Shown: positions 1-5,412, counted from the stretch's first letter. The stretch: 8,726 bases of DNA from Deltaproteobacteria bacterium (GCA_019314155.1 JAFCZV010000201.1:1-8726); one strand, 5' to 3'. Translations and numbers: made by a program. Notes: generated from the letters alone by a model not told the origin.

Positions 1-77
1 ACTTCAGGTCCGAAAGGGAAATCTTCAAATGCGCCTTGTTTTTTAAGAAGATATGATCGAAGTGTTTCGAGTTCCAT
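1..77 (-). CDS. MmcQ/YjbR-like protein, N-terminal 25 codons (runs off the window)
   Basis: Reading leftward from an ATG at 75-77, the frame stays open to base 1 and gives MELETLRSYLLKKQGAFEDF followed by PFGPE. An N-terminal short helix with L-R-x-Y/F-L-L-x-K-x-G, then E-x-F-P-F-G-P, is the usual opening of MmcQ/YjbR (CyaY-like fold) proteins, small proteins of about 115 residues annotated as DNA-binding but of unclear role. Only about a fifth of the gene is present. No strong ribosome site is visible before the ATG. It lies downstream of the AKR gene but beyond that gene's terminator, so it is probably a separate unit with its promoter in the AT-rich stretch 78-157. The family call rests on the short FPFGPE motif and is moderate. 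Confidence 0.6.
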   Translation of the reverse strand, partial: MELETLRSYLLKKQGAFEDFPFGPE

Positions 78-157
78 AGATAAGCTCTAAACTTGTGTGC
101 TTTTTGAACTTAGAACATTTTTGTTTCTTTACCGTTTGCATATATCGTAAAATCCAT

Positions 158-196
158 AAAAAATCAAAAAGGCAAACCTTCCAAAAAAGATTTGCC
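158..196 (-). terminator. Rho-independent terminator of the aldo/keto reductase gene
   Basis: On the minus strand, bases 196-171 can fold as a stem of about 10 bp: GGCAAA pairs with TTTGCC, then a T-G wobble, then CTT with AAG, closing a 6-base TTTTGG loop. A T-rich tail (TTTTTGATTTTTT, 170-158) follows directly. It begins about 35 bases after the AKR stop codon. A diverged copy of the hairpin, without as good a T tract, occurs at 4532-4557. Confidence 0.75.
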
Positions 197-209
197 CAAT
201 CGCTGTTGT

Positions 210-232
210 CAGGTGCCGGACGTCACCGGAAT
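210..232. repeat. Short block shared with 4698-4722 (module B)
   Basis: CAGGT at 210-214 and TCACCGGAAT at 223-232 recur in the same order and nearly the same spacing at 4698-4702 and 4713-4722. The block touches the AKR stop codon. In both places it has a GGTG...CACC inverted repeat, so it could form a small hairpin. The second copy lies just downstream of sodN, so both copies sit at the 3' end of a minus-strand gene. Function unknown. Confidence 0.4.
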
Positions 233-1056
233 CATCGGGCGAGAAGGGGGGGCTTGCTGTCTATACTGTAGATGTGCTTCCCGATACGTCGGACGCGGGC
301 CATCTCCTCCTCGTCGAGGGGCCCGGCGTCCAGGGCCTTGAGATTTTCCTCCATCTGAGCCGCGGTGGAGGGCCCCGTGACACAGACGTTCACGTCGGAA
401 TGGGATAGAACGAAGCGATAGCAGTCGGCTGGGGCCAGCGGGCGCTCGCCTGCCGGCATGAGCTGGGGCTTGAGGAGCTTGCCCCAGCAGGTGGCGGTGA
501 AGATCACGATACCCGGTCGGTTCTCCTGCGGCAGGTGCGAGAAGATGTCCTGTTCGGCTCCTGTGTGCACGGCGTTGTAACGGATCTGAAAGAAGTCCAC
601 CGGCGCCTTCACCTCTCCGCGGGCGATCTTGCCGAAGAGGGGCCGCTCGTGGCTGGACATGCCCACGAAACGCACCTTGCCGCTGTCCCTGAGTCGATGT
701 ATGCGGTCGACGAGCTTCTGGTTTAGAGGTTTGCGCTGAGCTTGTAGGACCACGAGATCGGCCTGTTCGATCTTAAGCTTCTTGAGCCAGCGCTCCACAA
801 AGCTCTGGAGGAAAAATCCACCAAAGGTTGGCTTGGCCAGCACGATGCGCAGCTCGTCGCGGTGCTTGGGGGCGAGGTTGCGGATGGCCCGCACCATGTG
901 GCCCCGCTTGAGCATGGACAGGTACAAGTAGTTGACGCCGTACTCATGAAACGCTTTCTCGATGGCGGCAGTGGGTACGCCGAAGCCGGACGCCAACCCG
1001 ATCCGGCTCATCATCAGTCCCGTCTTGCCGAAGGGAACTCGTTCCTTAAAGTTCAT
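232..1056 (-). CDS. Aldo/keto reductase family protein lacking most of the catalytic tetrad
   Basis: 274 residues from the ATG at 1056, which has GGAAGGA five bases upstream. A TTG seven codons earlier (1077) is also in frame but less likely. The AKR fold is recognisable: the opening FGKTGLMMSRIGLASGFG (8-26), the R-D-S-GKVRFVGMSSH strand (123-136), the FFQIRYNAV strand (155-163), and the nucleotide-binding TGPSTAAQMEENLKAL near 227-242. The catalytic tetrad is mostly gone. The usual NFFDTA is NYLYLS (42-47), so Asp is replaced by Tyr45. The YG Tyr position is Lys50. The His of the LH strand is Gln105. Only Lys75 (LAKP) remains. Ordinary hydride-transfer catalysis is therefore doubtful, although cofactor or ligand binding may persist. 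The gene is strikingly GC-rich (about 60%) compared with its AT-rich neighbours, suggesting a different origin. It is monocistronic, with a candidate promoter at 1119-1147 and a terminator at 158-196. Confidence 0.88.
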   Translation of the reverse strand: MNFKERVPFGKTGLMMSRIGLASGFGVPTAAIEKAFHEYGVNYLYLSMLKRGHMVRAIRNLAPKHRDELRIVLAKPTFGGFFLQSFVERWLKKLKIEQADLVVLQAQRKPLNQKLVDRIHRLRDSGKVRFVGMSSHERPLFGKIARGEVKAPVDFFQIRYNAVHTGAEQDIFSHLPQENRPGIVIFTATCWGKLLKPQLMPAGERPLAPADCYRFVLSHSDVNVCVTGPSTAAQMEENLKALDAGPLDEEEMARVRRIGKHIYSIDSKPPLLAR

Positions 1057-1118
1057 TCGCGTCCTTCCGTTTGTCAAGCCTGCGGTGGGTTCGCAATATT
1101 ATCTATCTTGTCCTTACA

Positions 1119-1147
1119 GATATATTGAGACTATGCTATAAAATCAA
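1119..1147 (-). promoter_or_regulatory. Candidate sigma-70 promoter of the AKR gene
   Basis: Minus-strand TTGATT (1147-1142) and TATATC (1124-1119) are separated by 17 bases, about 65 bases before the AKR ATG. Each hexamer matches consensus at four positions, so it is only a moderate candidate. The -35 hexamer overlaps the palindrome ATCAAG-AG-CTTGAT (1143-1156), which would suit an operator. Confidence 0.35.
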
Positions 1148-1197
1148 GAGCTTGATAACGTGACGAAATTGCAGTTAGTTCAACCGCTATCGTTTGG

Positions 1198-1246
1198 TGA
1201 TAGGATATTACGTTATCACAGAAAAATCAGGCTCTTGATAGTTGCT
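1198..1246. repeat. Dispersed intergenic repeat, copy 1 (module C)
   Basis: Aligned without gaps to 4641-4689, about 41 of 49 positions are identical by hand count, including 16 identical bases in a row (1214-1229). Each copy has TGATA and TATCA arms separated by 11 bases, then the imperfect palindrome ATCAGG-CT-CTTGAT (1226-1239 here). It lies upstream of the AKR gene. It could be a shared operator/promoter region or a miniature mobile repeat. Confidence 0.65.
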
Positions 1247-1363
1247 ATTGTTGTGTTATTATCATCTTTCCTGTGAAATTTTCTTGGTGTAGTCTAATGA
1301 CCACATCCTTTGCCATTTTAACCATTAGTTTAAGCAAAGGAGTAAATAAAAAAAATATTGATG

Positions 1364-2605
1364 TCAGACACTCTTCAAATATTCTCGGATCATCAGAGCC
1401 GCACTCGCACCTTCACCGGCCGCACTCGCCACTTGTTTGGTACTCTTATCTCTTACGTCGCCGGCAGCAAAAATCCCTGGAATACTCGTTTCCATCAGAT
1501 GCGGCTCACGTTTTTCATACCTCGTTGGCATTTCACCGCTGTGAGCCAAATCATGACCGGTAATGATGAAGCCCCATTGATTTAGCAAAACGCCACTGTC
1601 AGCGAGAAAGTCAGTGTTGGGCTCCAACCCAATGAAAATAAAAGCACCATCTATTAATAATTCTTCCGTCACTTCGGTTTGTTTGTCAATTACGTTGAGT
1701 CTTGTGAGCTTCGAGTTCTCACCGATAAATTCCTTTACTTCAGTGTGCCAGCGCACGCTTATTTGCGGATGGGCTAAAACTTTTTCTTGTATGATCTGGC
1801 TCGCCTTGAACTGACCACTACGTACGAGTATGGTTATGTGTTTCGCAAATTTAATCAGTAGAAGACTCTCCTCTGCAGCACTGTTTCCTCCCCCTACAAC
1901 CGCAACCCTTTTGTCTTTATAAAATGGGCCGTCACAGGTAGCGCAAAAATGGACTCCCGCTCCAACAAGTTCATTTTCGCCTGGGACATTCAGGCGTTTA
2001 TAGCGACTACCCGTAGTGATAAGAAGAGATCGAGCGCTATATTGCTCTCCGTCTCCTGTGTGAACACAGTGATAGTTGCCATAGGCATGAATACTGGTTA
2101 CTTCTTGAGCCTGTAGAAGCTCGACGCCGAAATGCTCAGCTTGGCTCCGTAAGCGTTTTGAAAACTCCATCCCACCGATACCCTCCGGAAATCCCGGCAT
2201 GTTTTCCAAACGCTCTGTCCCAGCAGCTTGGCCACCGAAAGCCGCTCGTTCAATGATGAGAGTGTCAATAAACTCGCGTGCAGTATATAGCGCCGCTGTC
2301 AAACCGGCCGGCCCTCCACCCAAAATGATTAAATCATAATGGTTGCGGCTTGCTTTGGTCTTCAGCTCGAGCTTAGCCGCTAGCTCGGCATTGCTTGGCT
2401 CCGCTAAAAAAGAGCCGTCACCAAAGGTTATAGTGGGGATTATACGCTTGCCGTTGTTAGTTTTTATGACGAATGCTTCACCGTCTTTATCCTCATCGAT
2501 GTCAATCCAATTGTATGGAATCTGATGTTCACCTAAAAATTGTTTACTCCGGCGACAATCCGGGCACCAATAGGCACCATACACAGTGATGTCTTGTTGA
2601 GACAT
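1364..2605 (-). CDS. Glutaredoxin-like / FAD-dependent thioredoxin reductase fusion
   Basis: 413 residues from the ATG at 2605, which has AGAGG seven bases upstream; the open frame continues 27 codons further up without a better site. Residues 1-78 are a glutaredoxin/thioredoxin-like domain with the redox motif CPDC (Cys14, Cys17) and a cis-Pro strand IPTITF (56-61). Residues 88-413 are a low-molecular-weight thioredoxin reductase: FAD motif GGGPAG (96-101), redox-active CATC (221-224), NADPH motif GGGNSAAEE (238-246) and the C-terminal FAD-binding GDVRDKS (382-388). In this class NADPH reduces FAD, then the CATC disulfide, then a thiol partner; here the partner domain appears to be built in. 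The segment corresponding to HRRDGFRA in E. coli TrxR reads VRSGQFKA, so one phosphate-binding Arg is Ser and another is Lys, and NADPH preference may be weakened. It lies 108 bases downstream of the peroxiredoxin, its likely client. Soluble and cytoplasmic. Confidence 0.93.
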   Translation of the reverse strand: MSQQDITVYGAYWCPDCRRSKQFLGEHQIPYNWIDIDEDKDGEAFVIKTNNGKRIIPTITFGDGSFLAEPSNAELAAKLELKTKASRNHYDLIILGGGPAGLTAALYTAREFIDTLIIERAAFGGQAAGTERLENMPGFPEGIGGMEFSKRLRSQAEHFGVELLQAQEVTSIHAYGNYHCVHTGDGEQYSARSLLITTGSRYKRLNVPGENELVGAGVHFCATCDGPFYKDKRVAVVGGGNSAAEESLLLIKFAKHITILVRSGQFKASQIIQEKVLAHPQISVRWHTEVKEFIGENSKLTRLNVIDKQTEVTEELLIDGAFIFIGLEPNTDFLADSGVLLNQWGFIITGHDLAHSGEMPTRYEKREPHLMETSIPGIFAAGDVRDKSTKQVASAAGEGASAALMIREYLKSV

Positions 2606-2713
2606 ATCAAACCTCTTAAATGGTGAAACTGTTTTAGAATGTATAAAGCGTTTGAAATTGATAGACGTATGACCTTCATCAACCAATATGAAACAGGGGG
2701 GTTAAGCACCTCT

Positions 2714-3298
2714 TCAGGATGTAATTTTTTTGAGAGCTGCAATGGTATGTGAAGGGTCGGGCCTGACGGTGTAATCGGGGCTTACCTCAGCATATCTGAC
2801 TATCTGTTCCTGATCAATTATATACCTGGCAGGCATAGGTAATCGCCAAGATTCATCATCATTGTATTTCGGAAGATCAACACCGAACTGTAGATAAACC
2901 TTTTTTAGATCTTCTGGAAAGGTGTAAACCAAACCGTATTTTTCTGCCGTTTGATTTCCAGGATCACTCAATAATTCCACGCTAAGATTTTTACTTTTGA
3001 CCAAAGCTCGCGATTGCTCCAAAGCTTCCAGCTCCAGATTGCAGTACGGTCACCATCGCCCACGGTAAAAACCGAGCACGACAGGACCTCTGGACAGCTT
3101 TTCTTTCAAATTAACAGTGTTGCCGTTTATATCATTCAGCATGAAATCAGGGGCTTTGTCGCCCTTTTTGACAATACGGTTCATAATCCCGGATTTGGCT
3201 AGATTATCCGTTGCCCGATGCATGACTTCTATAGCCTCCTTGGGCGCAGAAGTTTCAGTTGCCTTCTTTTGAGCATCCAGTTTTTGTTGCAAGCTCAT
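2714..3298 (-). CDS. Peroxiredoxin-like (AhpC/TSA) selenoprotein with in-frame UGA at the peroxidatic Cys
   Basis: Reads as one frame of 194 residues if the TGA at 3050-3052 is decoded as selenocysteine. The ATG at 3298 follows AAAGGAG. Residues 1-45 are a helical lead-in (EAIEVMHRATDNLAKSGI) typical of a peroxiredoxin-like AhpC/TSA family, followed by GDKAPDF and GPVVLGFYRGRW, then UGA, then PYCNLELEAL. Family members usually read RGxWCPYC, so UGA falls exactly on the active-site Cys (residue 83). The only Cys in the protein is Cys86, giving a U-x-x-C pair. The C-terminal half has LSDPGN, FGVDLPKYN, ESWRLPMPARYIID and PDYTVRP, all family hallmarks. An SECIS-like hairpin starts 12 bases after the UGA. 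One oddity is that about 24 residues normally found between the first active-site helix and SRALV, including a central beta-strand, are missing in frame after residue 94. The gene sits 69 bases after OYE and 108 bases before TrxR. The alternative is a degrading gene with a Cys-to-stop change. Confidence 0.8.
3019..3037 (-). promoter_or_regulatory. SECIS-like hairpin after the UGA codon
   Basis: In the mRNA sense (3037 down to 3019), CUGGAGCU pairs with AGCUUUGG around a GGA loop. This is 8 bp, of which AGCU/AGCU and the outer C-G are Watson-Crick and three are G-U. The loop starts 21 bases after the UGA and begins with G. This fits the loose bacterial SECIS rules (hairpin inside the coding region close behind UGA, small apical loop with an early G). 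It is seen by hand only; stability has not been computed. Confidence 0.5.
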
Positions 3299-3367
3299 AA
3301 GACGTCTCCTTTGTTGGTTTTGGATAATTGTTTTTTAACCTTGGTGCATCCATAAACAGTTCATTTA

Positions 3368-4438
3368 TCACGGCAACGGTTCGTCGGTGTAAGCAACATT
3401 TGCTTCTTCCGATGTATATAGCGGAAGGTCTTTTCCCGATCTAACATCTTCAACCCAATTCGGATTAAGAAGCATTGATTTAGCACTCAAAACGATATCA
3501 GCATCCGTCAAGGCATCCTCCGCACTTGTTCTGTCATAAATTTGGCCGCATATCATAATAGGCAAATCGGTTACTTCTCTTGTAATTTGGGCCATGCTCC
3601 GATCCGTTCCAAAGGCTTTATCTTTGTAGCAATATGCCGATACTGAGATTGCATCGATAGACTCTTTAGACAATAAATTGATCAGCTCCTGCCATTCATC
3701 CTTATCTTTAAATAGGGATACTTCCATGTCTGCAACACCCCAATTTGAAATTCTGAAAGTCAGCAGACGATCATCAGGAATCACTTTTTTTACCGCCTGA
3801 ATCACTTCATGGGCAAAACGGAAACGATTTTCCACGGATCCTCCGTAAGCATCTGTACGTTCATTAGAGTATGAAGATAAAAAATTATTGATAAGATAAC
3901 CATGAGCTCCGTGAATTTCTATACCATCGAAACCAGCTTCAATGGCTCCCTTAGCCGTTTCCGCAAAACCAACGATCACATGATCTACGTCAAACTGTGT
4001 CATAACGTCAGGCACCGGATAAGGTTCTCCAGTCATAGGATTGATTTGGTTTGGGGTAATGGCGCTTGGAGCTATCACCCGATTTGCCGGGTTTATATCT
4101 GGCCATGCCATACGCCCACAATGAAATATTTGCATAATAGCGATAGATCCCTCTTTTTGGATTGCACGCACCACGGGCCTCCATGATTCAATCTGTCGCT
4201 GCGTTACCATTCGGGCCTGTCCTGGATAGCCTTGAGCACTTTCATAATCCGTAACAATCGCTTCGGTATAAACGATTGCAGCTCCATTTTTGGCTCTCCT
4301 AATTAAAAATTCAAAAACATCCTGTCGAGGGATGCTGTCTCCTGAGGAGGACATGCGTGTCATAGGGGCAACACCGATTCGGTTTTTAAGAGTAATACTC
4401 TTTACTTGGAAAGGCGAAAAAATAATACCATCATTCAT
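3368..4438 (-). CDS. Old Yellow Enzyme family FMN-dependent ene-reductase
   Basis: 356 residues from the ATG at 4438, preceded by GGGAGG at six bases; the frame is open 27 codons further upstream but without such a site. A single TIM-barrel OYE domain fills the protein. FMN-binding start: NRIGVAPMTRM (19-29). Strand MQIFHCGRMAW (102-112) corresponds to the family's QLxHxGR. Active site IHGAHGYL (175-182) supplies the His176/His179 substrate pair and Tyr181, as in YqjM-type enzymes. FLSSYSNERTDAYGGSVENR (186-205) is the family signature. No C-terminal FeS or NAD(P)H domain is present, so this is the single-domain class rather than a 2,4-dienoyl-CoA reductase or TMA dehydrogenase type. These enzymes use NAD(P)H to reduce activated C=C bonds of electrophiles such as enals, quinones and nitro compounds. 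It is the first gene of a probable OYE - selenoperoxiredoxin - TrxR unit, so an electrophile/oxidative stress role is likely. Cytoplasmic. Confidence 0.93.
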   Translation of the reverse strand: MNDGIIFSPFQVKSITLKNRIGVAPMTRMSSSGDSIPRQDVFEFLIRRAKNGAAIVYTEAIVTDYESAQGYPGQARMVTQRQIESWRPVVRAIQKEGSIAIMQIFHCGRMAWPDINPANRVIAPSAITPNQINPMTGEPYPVPDVMTQFDVDHVIVGFAETAKGAIEAGFDGIEIHGAHGYLINNFLSSYSNERTDAYGGSVENRFRFAHEVIQAVKKVIPDDRLLTFRISNWGVADMEVSLFKDKDEWQELINLLSKESIDAISVSAYCYKDKAFGTDRSMAQITREVTDLPIMICGQIYDRTSAEDALTDADIVLSAKSMLLNPNWVEDVRSGKDLPLYTSEEANVAYTDEPLP

Positions 4439-4531
4439 GTGATACCTCCCTGAACCTCTGTTGTGTTTTCTTGCTATAAGTACAACCTGGAGCCAATTCT
4501 TACTGATTATATATATCATAAAAATGAAATA

Positions 4532-4557
4532 GACAAACTCCCGAAAAAGGATTTGCC
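4532..4557 (-). repeat. Terminator-like hairpin related to 171-196 (module A)
   Basis: GACAAA (4532-4537) and TTTGCC (4552-4557) bracket a 26-base unit that matches 171-196 at about 20 of 26 positions without gaps. On the minus strand the stem has one wobble and one internal mismatch, and the tail (TATTTCATTTTT) is only partly T-rich. It may end sodN transcripts, though it lies about 200 bases after the sodN stop. Confidence 0.45.
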
Positions 4558-4640
4558 CTTATTGAAAAACGATATCACAATTATTCTACAATCTCAAAAA
4601 CCTGTTATTTATTGCAGAAATCGCCACAACTATAGATTGT

Positions 4641-4689
4641 TGATATGGTATTCTGGTATCACAGAAAAATCAAGCACTTGATACTTGCT
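4641..4689. repeat. Dispersed intergenic repeat, copy 2 (module C)
   Basis: Ungapped counterpart of 1198-1246. It carries TGATA/TATCA arms 11 bases apart and the clean palindrome ATCAAG-CA-CTTGAT at 4669-4682. It lies about 230 bases before the OYE start codon. On the minus strand TTGATT followed 17 bases later by TACCAT resembles a weak promoter, as at the AKR copy. Confidence 0.65.
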
Positions 4690-4758
4690 TCTAATTGCAG
4701 GTAGCGGGTGGTTCACCGGAATGTCCCAGCAATTATGGAACACCTAAAATATAATGCA

Positions 4759-5205
4759 TTATTTATTTTGGAAATAGAGTGCCTTAAAATCATTAACTAA
4801 TTCTTTTAGTTTAGTTACATTGGTTAAATCAGTCGTCTGTTTACATTTCATGCTGTAGATTAGCATCTGATGCAGTAATCCAAGTTTCTTTTCATAGTTT
4901 TTCGTGTCCAGCTTGATCCGCTGAGTCATGAAATATTGAGTTACAATCTCCTGAATTTCATCAGCATGGCGCTCCTTATTCATAATCCAACGAACTAATT
5001 GGTTGGAATTATGATGTTCTTCCTTTTCGAGTCCTATAATTTGATTCATGGACTTCTCAACGGTAACAATATGCTCCTTAATTATGTTGATTCTCGTCTC
5101 ATCATCGTATATTCCGCAAGGTATTTCACAATGAGCAAATGCTTGAACGGAAAAAAGAAAAATAAAGGAACAACCAACCAGAATTTGTAAAAAAATCTTT
5201 TTCAT
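4759..5205 (-). CDS. sodN: Nickel superoxide dismutase precursor with Sec signal peptide
   Basis: 148 residues from the ATG at 5205, with AAAGGAGG eight bases upstream. Residues 1-24 are a signal peptide: MKK, a hydrophobic core (IFLQILVGCSFIFLFSV), and an A-F-A signal-peptidase site. Cleavage after Ala24 would make His25 the mature N-terminus, giving HCEIPCGIYDD, the Ni-hook motif HCxxPCGxY. Ni is bound by the His1 amine and imidazole, Cys2 (residue 26) and Cys6 (residue 30). The remaining 124 residues are helical as expected for the four-helix subunit (Streptomyces mature form about 117), with the conserved ...RWIMNKERHADEIQ... region. The enzyme dismutates superoxide to hydrogen peroxide and oxygen, and is normally a hexamer. 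Cytoplasmic forms need the SodX protease to expose His1; no sodX is present here, and the signal peptide offers another route, placing the enzyme in the periplasm. It precedes the OYE - peroxiredoxin - TrxR genes on the same strand, but 320 bases apart. Confidence 0.93.
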   Translation of the reverse strand: MKKIFLQILVGCSFIFLFSVQAFAHCEIPCGIYDDETRINIIKEHIVTVEKSMNQIIGLEKEEHHNSNQLVRWIMNKERHADEIQEIVTQYFMTQRIKLDTKNYEKKLGLLHQMLIYSMKCKQTTDLTNVTKLKELVNDFKALYFQNK

Positions 5206-5235
5206 ATCAAAATCCTCCTTTCAATCATTTTTAAT

Positions 5236-5253
5236 AAAATATACTCTTATTTT
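5236..5253. promoter_or_regulatory. AT-rich inverted repeat upstream of sodN
   Basis: AAAATA (5236-5241) and TATTTT (5248-5253) form an inverted repeat with a 6-base spacer about 30-48 bases before the sodN ATG. It could be an operator for a Fur-family regulator (PerR/Nur types use AT-rich inverted repeats), but in AT-rich DNA such a repeat is easily accidental. No good -35/-10 pair was found in 5206-5412. Confidence 0.2.
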
Positions 5254-5412
5254 CCAAACAGGTAGTGCTAAGGTAGCCCCGAGAAAACATTAGTCTTATA
5301 TCATTTTTAAACGGAAATTTTAGAGCAAAATCAAACTTATGATTTCTTACCATAAACACATCTTAAAATCAGTTCGTGCTAATTACATGTATCGTAAAGC
5401 TTTAGTCTGGAT

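Larger units (their letters stand above)
1057..1363. other. 307-base intergenic region between the reductase fusion and AKR
   Basis: No convincing gene. On the minus strand it contains the 3' untranslated part of the TrxR gene and the 5' region of the AKR gene. It holds two copies of the ATCAAG-N2-CTTGAT type palindrome (1143-1156 perfect; 1226-1239 with one arm mismatch) and a 9-bp inverted repeat TGATAACGT (1153-1161) / ACGTTATCA (1210-1218). Within the loop of that repeat is a smaller CTATC/GATAG hairpin (1187-1203). I see no clear terminator for the TrxR gene; the only candidate is a weak CTAATG/CATTAG inverted repeat near 1294-1328. Confidence 0.6.
4439..4758. other. 320-base intergenic region between sodN and the OYE operon
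   Basis: No credible gene. On the minus strand it is the 3' region of sodN and the 5' region of OYE. From sodN toward OYE it holds module B (4698-4722), module C with the palindrome ATCAAG-CA-CTTGAT (4641-4689), and module A, a hairpin related to the AKR terminator (4532-4557). A TATAAT-like AT run (minus strand, near 4505-4520) preceded by TTGTCT could be the OYE promoter, but the spacing to a -35 is 17-19 bases depending on the hexamer chosen, so I do not list it separately. Confidence 0.6.

Noticed and set aside
862..1128. Long open frames on the plus strand and in alternate minus frames within the AKR gene
   Set aside because: Such frames are expected in GC-rich DNA opposite a real gene; their translations show no domain features and the AKR frame has clear homology.
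1143..1156. ATCAAG-N2-CTTGAT as an FNR box
   Set aside because: FNR sites are TTGAT-N4-ATCAA; here the half-sites are in the opposite order.
1294..1328. CTAATG/CATTAG inverted repeat as a TrxR terminator
   Set aside because: The stem is only about 6 bp with a large loop and no following T run on the minus strand.
2533..2742. A 69-codon minus-strand frame between peroxiredoxin and TrxR
   Set aside because: It overlaps the well-supported ends of both genes in another frame, has no family features and no ribosome site.
3050..3052. Treating the TGA as a plain nonsense mutation or frameshift
   Set aside because: The frame is identical on both sides, the stop replaces precisely the catalytic Cys, and a suitable hairpin follows. 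Kept as the alternative, but less likely.
3014..3202. A plus-strand 62-codon frame over the peroxiredoxin
   Set aside because: Antisense shadow of the peroxiredoxin coding sequence, with no ribosome site.
4455..4490. A sigma-54-like TTGGC...TTGT sequence on the minus strand before OYE
   Set aside because: The GG and G(C/T) elements are one base too close for a -24/-12 promoter, and the GC of the -12 box is missing.
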